Of a stretch of 5,365 nt of DNA, positions 1 to 5,326 are shown one piece after another. Every line of letters starts with the position of its first letter. Positions within the stretch are counted from its first letter, which is position 1. Position numbers and translations under genes: made by a program. The notes under the pieces were generated by a model, which was given only the letters and a program-made list of their open reading frames with translations, was not told the DNA's origin and ran no database searches. Source of the DNA: Chloroflexota bacterium (GTDB taxonomy: Bacteria; Chloroflexota; Limnocylindria; Limnocylindrales; Limnocylindraceae); the NCBI GenBank assembly GCA_003476885.1, contig DMUR01000022.1, forward strand, positions 230 to 5,594, given 5' to 3'.

Positions 1-1350
1 GGTGAGGCGGGTGACGATCCATCCGCCGCGGATGTTGACCCAGATCTTGACGCCGTTGCCCTGTTGACCGTCCATCAGGCGAAAGGCCTGGAGTTTCCTG
101 TGGTCTTTGTGGCGAACATGGTGGAGACACGCTTCCCTGCGCGCGGACGCCCGCCGCGCCTCGCCCTTGCGGCAGAGCTCGGCGGGAGCGATGAGATCGT
201 GCCGCGTGATCCACGCGCACCAGAGACGCCAACCGCGCTGGATGAAGAGGCGCTGCGGGAAGAGCGTCGCCTCGCCTACGTGGCGCTGACGCGCGCGCGC
301 GAGCAGCTCTATCTGACCGCCTCGGAGCGAGCGACGGGAGGTGTACGTCCTCGCAAGGTGAGCCGCTTCATCTCGGAGGCGCTCGACCTTGCCCGCACGC
401 AACTTGAAGAGACGCCCTTTACTGGTGAGCGAAGCAGTGCGGTTGCCGCCCTTGAGGTGGCGGAACCTGCCGCAGCCGTCCTTCCAGCGCGTGCGCCTGG
501 TGCGACAGAACAGACACCACTCACGCTGAGCTACACCGCGATCGAAGCGTATCTCGCCTGTCCGTTGCGATATCACTACCAACAGCGGTTGCGAATTCCT
601 CTTCCACCACATCACGCAGCAATTTATGGCTCTGCCCTACACGCGGCGGTGGCGGAGTTCCACCGCGGCCAGATGGCGGGAGCGGTCCCTGAGAGCGAGG
701 CGCTCGTAGAGGCGCTGAACCGCAGTTGGCAGAGTGCGGGCTTCATCTCTCGCACGCATGAGGAGGCACGCTACGCCGCTGCGCTGAAGGTGCTTGAGCG
801 ATTCAGTGATGAGGAGCGTGCGAGTGGCACCGTCCCTGCGTACGTGGAGAAGGATTTTTCATTCGAGATCGGAGGACACAAGATCCGCGGCCGATGGGAT
901 CGCGTAGATGTCACGCCGCTCGCATCCGGCGAGCGCACGCGCGAGATCCCTGTCATTGAGATGAGCGACGAAACGCTCCGTCCCACGCTGCCGTTGAGCG
1001 ACGAATGGGTTGTGATCTCCGATTACAAGAGCGGTGGTAAGGACGATGAAGAGGGGAACGTCACTCGCGCGCGCGACGCGCTGCAGTTGCAGATCTACGC
1101 GCTCGCCTGGCGTGCTGCCACGGGCCGACTTCCAGATGAGGTGAGCCTCCGCTTCCTCGATTCTGGGAAGACCGCCACCGTCCCCGTTGATCCGAAGCGC
1201 ATTGCGAAGGCACGCGATCGCATCGTTGAAGCGGCGGAGGGAATCCAGTCGGGATCCATGGAGGCGAAGCCCGACCGGATGAACTGCACGTACTGTGCGT
1301 ATCGTGAGCTCTGCCCGTCATCAAAGGCGCCGGCGGGTCGACCATCATGA
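1..1350 (+). CDS. UvrD/PcrA-type helicase fused to PD-(D/E)XK nuclease (AddAB/AdnAB-like), 3' part
   Basis: The reading frame is open from the first base, so the 5' part (ATP-binding motifs I to IV) lies outside the window. What remains is the end of helicase domain 2: motif V (TVHQAKGLEFPVVFV, from nt 67) and motif VI (EERRLAYVALTRARE, nt 259-303). A variable linker follows, then a RecB-family nuclease domain from about nt 520. In it I see the His of GSALHAAVAEF (nt 640), the Asp of GRWDRVD (nt 898), the Asp and Lys of the catalytic DYKSG (nt 1021 and 1027) and QLQIYALA. Four cysteines (nt 559, 1285, 1294, 1312; the last three as CxxCx5C) match the Fe-S staple of AddB/AdnB-type nucleases. 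The family unwinds and resects DNA ends during double-strand-break repair. About 30 extra residues separate the GRWDRVD strand from DYKSG. The family call is firm; assignment to AdnA, AdnB or a stand-alone helicase-nuclease is not possible from this fragment. Confidence 0.93.
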   Translation, partial: GEAGDDPSAADVDPDLDAVALLTVHQAKGLEFPVVFVANMVETRFPARGRPPRLALAAELGGSDEIVPRDPRAPETPTALDEEALREERRLAYVALTRAREQLYLTASERATGGVRPRKVSRFISEALDLARTQLEETPFTGERSSAVAALEVAEPAAAVLPARAPGATEQTPLTLSYTAIEAYLACPLRYHYQQRLRIPLPPHHAAIYGSALHAAVAEFHRGQMAGAVPESEALVEALNRSWQSAGFISRTHEEARYAAALKVLERFSDEERASGTVPAYVEKDFSFEIGGHKIRGRWDRVDVTPLASGERTREIPVIEMSDETLRPTLPLSDEWVVISDYKSGGKDDEEGNVTRARDALQLQIYALAWRAATGRLPDEVSLRFLDSGKTATVPVDPKRIAKARDRIVEAAEGIQSGSMEAKPDRMNCTYCAYRELCPSSKAPAGRPS

Positions 1351-1811
1351 CGCTGTGGGATCAGCAGGAGCGGGAGGCACCCGCTCCACCACAGCAGAAA
1401 ACTTCGCGCGCGGAGTCCCCGCCGCGCATCCCCGTTGCGGATCAACGACTGATCCGCCTTCTTGCGCTCGCTGCACTGCTCACCATCGCCGCCTCTGTTG
1501 CGGCGGCACTCAACATCGATCCGATCGGGGATCCAGTTGCTGGGCTCGGCGTCTCCCTCCTCTTCGGGCTCACGATCAGCTTCACGCTCGCCCCGATCCT
1601 GCTCATTGAGTCGTACCGACGTCACCCAGGACAGTGGAGAGGGCGGCGAACGAGGGCACTTCGACGCAGCCTCATCGTCGGCGTGCTCGTTGGCGGGTAC
1701 AGCGCCTTCCGGGTTGCAGGTCTCGGGAGCCCCACCGGACTCCTGATCGGCGCCGCCCTTGCGGTCGTGATTGAGGCGGCGTTTACACGAGCGGACAACG
1801 ACGCGGTATAG
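1347..1811 (+). CDS. Small four-helix membrane protein of unknown function
   Basis: This 154-residue protein has a polar, Pro/Glu-rich N-terminus (residues 1-33) followed by four hydrophobic stretches at about 36-56, 66-88, 108-124 and 129-146. A basic loop (RRHPGQWRGRRTRALRR, residues 91-107) separates helices 2 and 3. By the positive-inside rule that loop should face the cytoplasm, which puts both termini inside as well. There is no signal peptide and no catalytic motif. Its ATG lies in an ATGA overlap with the helicase-nuclease stop and has only a weak purine run (GGCGGG) upstream, so translation is probably coupled to that gene. Coupling does not prove a shared function. The last two helices with the basic loop before them resemble small uncharacterised membrane proteins I recall from several bacterial groups, but I cannot name a family. 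The reading frame is well supported; the function is unknown. Confidence 0.8.
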   Translation: MTLWDQQEREAPAPPQQKTSRAESPPRIPVADQRLIRLLALAALLTIAASVAAALNIDPIGDPVAGLGVSLLFGLTISFTLAPILLIESYRRHPGQWRGRRTRALRRSLIVGVLVGGYSAFRVAGLGSPTGLLIGAALAVVIEAAFTRADNDAV

Positions 1812-1816
1812 CGCTC

Positions 1817-1842
1817 CGCGTGGGGTGTAGGATGACCACGCG
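1817..1842. repeat. Perfect 7-bp inverted repeat around a possible -10 box
   Basis: The arms CGCGTGG (1817-1823) and CCACGCG (1836-1842) are exact reverse complements separated by 12 bases. Arm centres are 19 bp apart, close to two helical turns, as expected for a dimeric regulator. There is no T-run after it, so it does not look like an intrinsic terminator. The spacer holds TAGGAT, a possible -10 element. The geometry is seen directly; an operator role is inference. Confidence 0.4.
1828..1833 (+). promoter_or_regulatory. Candidate -10 box (TAGGAT) upstream of the ureohydrolase
   Basis: TAGGAT fits the TAnnnT pattern of sigma-70-type -10 elements in high-GC bacteria. It lies in the only sizeable gap between plus-strand genes and would start a transcript near 1840, leaving a leader of roughly 50 bases before the ureohydrolase. 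I see no convincing -35 hexamer about 17 bases upstream. The ureohydrolase could instead be read from the upstream transcript. Confidence 0.3.
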
Positions 1843-1890
1843 CCCCGCTGGACGCAGGATCGAACCGGCGGCGCATGTCAGCAGTGGTGT

Positions 1891-2955
1891 GTGAACATGA
1901 GCGCAAACAAACCCCCTTTCTCTGAATCCATTGTCGCCCTCGGCTGGGGCGCAGCGCCAGAGGCGCGTGACCGAGACGATCGACCGTCGTACGTGGGCCC
2001 CGTCAGCTTCTCGCAGCTCCCATGGATTGAGGATGCGAACGAGATCAAAAGGATGCAGGCGGATATTGCGATCATCGGCGCACCCTTTGATGACGCGGTA
2101 ACCCACCGGCCAGGTACGCGCTTCGGCCCACGCGCGATTCGCGAAGCGCAGTATCAGACGGGCCTCCTACACTCCCTCCAAGTCGGCGTTGATCCATTCC
2201 GTGTCCTGACCGCCGTTGACGCAGGCGATGCCGCGGTGGTTCCAGGTCGCGTGCAACACGGTCACGGAGAGATCTATCGAAAGGTGCGCGAAGTCGCCGC
2301 GACTGGCGCGATCCCAATTGTGCTGGGTGGAGACCACTCCATCACCTGGCCGAATGCAACGGCGATCGCTGAGCTGCGATGGCCGAAGAGCATTGGCATC
2401 TTGCACTTTGATGCGCATGCCGATACATCCCCCGACGGATACGGATCGCTGCACAGCCACGGTTCACCGATGCGCCGACTGATTGAGTCTGGTGCCGTGC
2501 AGGGGAAGAACTTTGTGCAGGTTGGGCTTCGTGGCTACTTCCCAGACACTGAAACGCTTGATTGGATGAAGAGTCACGGGATGCGAACACACCTGATGAC
2601 CGAGATTGAAGAGCGTGGGGCAGAGGCGGTCATCCAGGACGCGATCGCGGAGGCACTCGATGGCCCAGATGCAATCTGGATCAGCGTCGATATTGACGTG
2701 GTTGATCCAGGGCTGGCCCCTGGAACGGGTACGCCAGAGCCGGGTGGGATGCTCACCCGCGAGCTGTTGCGCGCACTTCGTCAGATTGCGGCTCGCGTAC
2801 CGATCGCGGGGATGGATATCTTGGAGGTCTCTCCACCGTATGACTGGGCAGAGTCAACGGCGATGATTGCGAATCGCGCCGCTCTTGAAGTGATCAGCTC
2901 GCTCGCGAAGCGGAAGGCGGCCGGCGAGACGATTCGCTGGGAGCCTGGACGCTGA
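1891..2955 (+). CDS. Agmatinase-type ureohydrolase (arginase/agmatinase superfamily)
   Basis: This 354-residue enzyme belongs to the binuclear-manganese ureohydrolases, which split a guanidino group to release urea; agmatine to putrescine is the usual assignment. All six expected metal ligands are present: His149 in GGDHS, Asp174, His176 and Asp178 in DAHAD, and Asp267 and Asp269 in SVDIDVVDPG. The APGTGTPEPGG segment (276-286) includes Glu283, the usual active-site Glu. The THRPGTRFGPRAIRE segment (71-85) is also typical. It is longer than the usual 300-320 residues, mainly through an N-terminal arm of about 55 residues. Start choice is open: GTG 1891 and ATG 1897 are both in frame and neither has a clear Shine-Dalgarno sequence. 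No arginine decarboxylase or other polyamine gene lies nearby, and family members act on several guanidino compounds (guanidinobutyrate, guanidinopropionate, guanidine). I therefore leave the symbol speB off. Confidence 0.93.
   Translation: MNMSANKPPFSESIVALGWGAAPEARDRDDRPSYVGPVSFSQLPWIEDANEIKRMQADIAIIGAPFDDAVTHRPGTRFGPRAIREAQYQTGLLHSLQVGVDPFRVLTAVDAGDAAVVPGRVQHGHGEIYRKVREVAATGAIPIVLGGDHSITWPNATAIAELRWPKSIGILHFDAHADTSPDGYGSLHSHGSPMRRLIESGAVQGKNFVQVGLRGYFPDTETLDWMKSHGMRTHLMTEIEERGAEAVIQDAIAEALDGPDAIWISVDIDVVDPGLAPGTGTPEPGGMLTRELLRALRQIAARVPIAGMDILEVSPPYDWAESTAMIANRAALEVISSLAKRKAAGETIRWEPGR
2939..2943 (+). promoter_or_regulatory. Ribosome binding site (GGGAG) for the CTG-initiated methyltransferase
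   Basis: GGGAG lies inside the last codons of the ureohydrolase, 8 bases before the CTG at 2952. This is good Shine-Dalgarno spacing, and it is the main reason for choosing that CTG over the other in-frame CTG at 2937, which has only a weaker GGCGAG upstream. Confidence 0.45.
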
Positions 2956-3695
2956 TCTCAGCGGCGAAGCGTCGACTCCTCAACGACGAGGGTGACCTCA
3001 ACGCAGGTGCACAAGAGGATCGTGCGCTCTGGCGCTCGCTCGCCGAGGCAACTCGCGGCACCATCATTGAGTTCGGCTGTGGCGCTGGTCGAATCCTTGA
3101 GGCGCTCAACGTCCGTGATCGCAGCCTGATCGGCCTCGATCGCGACCCTGAGGCGATCACCCTCGCCCGCGAACGCGTCCCTACCGCGCAGATCCTTGAC
3201 GTTGATCTGCTGCAGTGGGCGCCACCGAAGAGCCTCGAGCGGAGCGCGGGACTTGTGATTGCTGGAGGCGACCTACTCCCGCTCTTCCTACACGATGAAG
3301 AGTTGCGCCTCCTGATGAACCTTGCCGCGCAACTCGTCGCACCAGGCGGCCTCTTCGCCATTGATGCCACTCGCATCGATCCGGCGCTCCTCCGCGAGGC
3401 TGCTGGGCGTGCGGAGTGGGGCGAGGATGTGCGCTGGCGCGCCGCGGACGGAAGCGAGATCCAGCGCGACTCCCGACTCCTCCCAGATCCTCTCGGGCGC
3501 GAGCGCGTCGCACAACTCCAGATTCGACACACACTGCACGGCGAGGGCGGGTACGTTGATGAGCGCGAGCCGTTCCACGTGCGCGCGTGGAGTCCCGCCG
3601 AAGTAGAGGGGGCGGCGAGTTCGGCAGGGCTTCAGGTGGCCACGCGCCTAGAAGAGGATCGGATCCGCTGGCTGCTACGGTCTACGCATGCCTGA
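2952..3695 (+). CDS. Class I SAM-dependent methyltransferase, apparent CTG start
   Basis: The frame is open from 2889 to 3695 and encodes a Rossmann-fold methyltransferase, about 247 residues if it starts at CTG 2952. The SAM-binding glycine loop reads TIIEFGCGAGRI (residues 37-48). The acidic residue expected to hold the ribose hydroxyls is Asp63 in LIGLDRDPEAITLARERV, and VIAGGDLLPLF (102-112) is the motif IV region. A later strand reads LVAPGGLFAIDATRID. No ATG, GTG or TTG occurs in frame until GTG 3255, which would remove the whole SAM site, so a non-standard start is likely. CTG 2952 overlaps the ureohydrolase stop as CTGA and is preceded by GGGAG. The 3' end overlaps murI by 8 bases. 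The substrate cannot be read from the sequence; the fold suggests a small-molecule or protein methyltransferase. Family confidence is high, the exact start only moderate; a miscalled base at the start codon is the main alternative. Confidence 0.85.
   Translation: MISAAKRRLLNDEGDLNAGAQEDRALWRSLAEATRGTIIEFGCGAGRILEALNVRDRSLIGLDRDPEAITLARERVPTAQILDVDLLQWAPPKSLERSAGLVIAGGDLLPLFLHDEELRLLMNLAAQLVAPGGLFAIDATRIDPALLREAAGRAEWGEDVRWRAADGSEIQRDSRLLPDPLGRERVAQLQIRHTLHGEGGYVDEREPFHVRAWSPAEVEGAASSAGLQVATRLEEDRIRWLLRSTHA
3676..3681 (+). promoter_or_regulatory. Candidate leaderless -10 box (TACGGT) for murI
   Basis: TACGGT matches TAnnnT and ends exactly 6 bases before the murI ATG at 3688, so transcription would start at or next to the A of the start codon. 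No Shine-Dalgarno sequence precedes that ATG, as expected of a leaderless message. The box lies inside the methyltransferase reading frame. No clear -35 element is visible. Confidence 0.45.
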
Positions 3696-4572
3696 TGCAC
3701 GACCGATCGGCTTCTTCGACTCTGGCGTAGGCGGGCTCACCGTCCTTCGCGCGTCACAGCAGCGGCTCCCAGGCGAGTCAACGATCTACATCGGCGATAC
3801 CGCGCGGCATCCGTACGGCACGCGCACGGATGCAGAGGTGCTCCAATTCTCGCAAGAGCTCACCGATGCGCTCGTTGCGCGCAACGTGAAGGCGATCGTG
3901 ATCGCATGCAACACGGCAACCTCCGTTGCGCTGAGCGCGCTCCGCCTCCGGCATCCCGAGATCCCGTTCATTGGCGTGGTACGGCCAGGTGCCGCCGCGG
4001 CAACTCTCGCTACTCGAACTGGTCGGATTGGAGTGATTGCGACCGAGGCGACGGTTCGCTCCGGCGCCTACTTCACGGCGATCAAGGATCAGAATCCTGC
4101 GGTGCAGGTGGTGACGCGCGCCGCATCCCAGCTGGTGCCACTCATTGAGGCGGGAGACTTGGACGGCGCCGCGTTGCGCGACGCGGTCGAGGGCGTGATC
4201 GCGCCGTTTCGCGCAACGGAGGATGCGCCGCGCATTGACACGCTGCTACTCGGGTGCACGCACTTCCCACTGATTCGAGGGATGATCGCGACCGCGCTTG
4301 GTGAAAGCATTGCGGTGGTTGACTCAGCTGCGGCCACTGCAGCAACGCTGCAGGAAGTGATCTCGGTGAACCACCTTGACGCCCCAGGGTCAACGCGCGG
4401 CACAGCAGCTGATCCTGGGAGCGCTGGCCACCGCGCACCAGATCGTGCGGAAGTGCGTGCGACTCATGAGATCTTCACCACGGGAGAACTTGCAACGTTC
4501 CGCGCGCTCGCGATGCGACTCTTCGGGGATCAGGGCTCAGAGGTTGCGGCCCTCCTACCGCCGAGACGCTAG
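3688..4572 (+). CDS. murI: Glutamate racemase
   Basis: This cytoplasmic enzyme interconverts L- and D-glutamate, supplying D-glutamate for the peptidoglycan stem peptide. The 294-residue protein has the full set of family motifs: PIGFFDSGVGGLTVLRA with Asp11 and Ser12, YIGDTARHPYGTR (34-46), VIACNTATSVAL with catalytic Cys74, GVVRPGA (96-102), PLIEAGD with Glu154, and LLLGCTHFPLI with the second catalytic Cys190 and His192. Two cysteines acting as opposed acid/bases without a cofactor is the established mechanism. The C-terminal EIFTTGELATFRALA segment matches the family's TTGD-type tail. Before it lies an Ala/Gly/Pro-rich linker (about 231-256) that looks longer than usual. The length is a little above the common 260-280. 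The ATG overlaps the methyltransferase by 8 bases and has no Shine-Dalgarno sequence but a well-placed -10-like box. The 3' end meets the convergent nucleosidase with no gap. Confidence 0.96.
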   Translation: MPDARPIGFFDSGVGGLTVLRASQQRLPGESTIYIGDTARHPYGTRTDAEVLQFSQELTDALVARNVKAIVIACNTATSVALSALRLRHPEIPFIGVVRPGAAAATLATRTGRIGVIATEATVRSGAYFTAIKDQNPAVQVVTRAASQLVPLIEAGDLDGAALRDAVEGVIAPFRATEDAPRIDTLLLGCTHFPLIRGMIATALGESIAVVDSAAATAATLQEVISVNHLDAPGSTRGTAADPGSAGHRAPDRAEVRATHEIFTTGELATFRALAMRLFGDQGSEVAALLPPRR

Positions 4573-5309
4573 GGGAGCTGGGGGAGGATCGCCTCCACGA
4601 TTGAGGCGGCGTTCGCGGCAGCGAGCGGCAAGAATTCGTCAAAGGCGGTCGGAGCAGATGCATCTCCCGCATCGCTCACACTTCGAATCACAATCCATGG
4701 GACACCGAAACGCTCGGCGACAAAGGCGATCGCTGCCCCCTCCATCTCTACAAGATCCGCGCCGGTTCGCTGGGCGATCGCGTCGCGCGTGGCGCGATCA
4801 TTGACGAACCAGTCACCCGTTGCAATGCGACCAGCACTTACGGCGAAGCCACGTGCGGCACCTTGCACCTGTGCGGCCTGCGCGGTGAGTGCGGTAAGTG
4901 CAGGGTCTGAGCGCAGGAGCGGCTCACCTTCAGAGGGCCAGTCGCTCCCATAGCCGAAGAGGGTGAATCCAGACGCGCTGACCGCCGCAAAGTCGTGTTG
5001 CAGCACTTCGGTGCTGATCACAACATCCCCAACGCGATGTCCGGCGTGCAGGGCTGCAGCGGAACCAACCGAGATGATGCAGCGCGGCTCAAGAGCGCTC
5101 GCGGCGGCAACGGCGCTTGCCGCGGCAACTTTTCCCACGCCGCAGCGAAGAAGGGCGACGGCGTGTCCGCCGAGTCGGCCTGTGAGTAGGTCACCGTCTT
5201 GAATTCCGGGGAGCCGCCGCTCCTCAAGTTCCGTTGAGCGTTGCTCCAGCGCTTCGCGCTCCGCTCGGAGCGCTGCCGCAATCAAGATCGGGCGTTCCGT
5301 TAAAGGCAT
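4569..5309 (-). CDS. mtnN: 5'-methylthioadenosine/S-adenosylhomocysteine nucleosidase-like protein
   Basis: This 246-residue protein belongs to the PNP/UDP phosphorylase superfamily, MTA/SAH nucleosidase branch, whose members remove adenine from MTA and SAH. Key positions line up with E. coli MTAN: Glu17 in AAALRAERE (catalytic Glu12), LLRCGVGKVAAA (53-64) for the GIGKVNAA loop, HRVGDVVIST (91-100), Met189 and Glu190 in DLVEMEGAAIAFVAERFGVP (Met173 and Glu174), and Asp213 in RSVSDAGD (Asp197). Several spots differ from the usual family: ISVGSAAALH where NTG(V/S)AGG is typical, QHDF where HDxD is typical with a longer stretch before FGY, and ATGDWF where SGDxF is typical. The catalytic residues are intact, so activity is likely, but a related nucleoside such as futalosine cannot be excluded. 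It is transcribed toward murI and shares its stop region with it. The ATG at 5309 has no Shine-Dalgarno sequence and a -10-like box 6 bases upstream. Confidence 0.87.
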   Translation of the reverse strand: MPLTERPILIAAALRAEREALEQRSTELEERRLPGIQDGDLLTGRLGGHAVALLRCGVGKVAAASAVAAASALEPRCIISVGSAAALHAGHRVGDVVISTEVLQHDFAAVSASGFTLFGYGSDWPSEGEPLLRSDPALTALTAQAAQVQGAARGFAVSAGRIATGDWFVNDRATRDAIAQRTGADLVEMEGAAIAFVAERFGVPWIVIRSVSDAGDASAPTAFDEFLPLAAANAASIVEAILPQLP

Positions 5310-5315
5310 GTGCTG

Positions 5316-5321
5316 AGGATA
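5316..5321 (-). promoter_or_regulatory. Candidate leaderless -10 box (TATCCT) for the nucleosidase
   Basis: Read on the minus strand, TATCCT is followed by CAGCAC and then the ATG at 5309. This is a TAnnnT box with a 6-base spacer, placing the transcript start at the start codon. There is no Shine-Dalgarno sequence. No good -35 hexamer is visible about 17 bases further upstream, where the preceding gene's end would lie. Confidence 0.5.
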
Positions 5322-5326
5322 GCCGC

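Noticed and set aside
1095..1625. A 176-codon minus-strand ORF across the junction of the helicase-nuclease and membrane protein genes.
   Set aside because: Low-complexity charged sequence opposite the Fe-S cysteine motif and transmembrane segments, which are convincing on the plus strand.
1812..1890. A riboswitch or rho-independent terminator before the ureohydrolase.
   Set aside because: The only hairpin has a 12-base loop and no following T-run. I could not recognise a guanidine or other riboswitch consensus in 79 bases.
1832..1894. A 20-codon ORF (begins MTTRPAGRR) ending in TGA that overlaps the ureohydrolase GTG by four bases, as a possible leader peptide.
   Set aside because: There is no Shine-Dalgarno sequence, its ATG overlaps the possible -10 box, and the peptide has no run of regulatory codons. 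Short ORFs of this size are expected by chance in a high-GC gap.
2889..2955. A ribosomal frameshift producing a ureohydrolase-methyltransferase fusion.
   Set aside because: The two frames overlap for about 67 bases, but I see no slippery heptamer, and the ureohydrolase has a normal C-terminus and stop. A GGGAG with a CTG at the stop explains the arrangement more simply.
2894..3532. A 212-codon minus-strand ORF opposite the methyltransferase.
   Set aside because: Its product is almost all Arg, Ser, Ala and Pro with no recognisable motif, as expected of the antisense of a high-GC gene. The plus strand carries clear SAM-binding motifs.
4376..4804. A 142-codon plus-strand ORF running from murI into the nucleosidase region.
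   Set aside because: Arg/Ser-rich out-of-frame product crossing two well-supported convergent genes.
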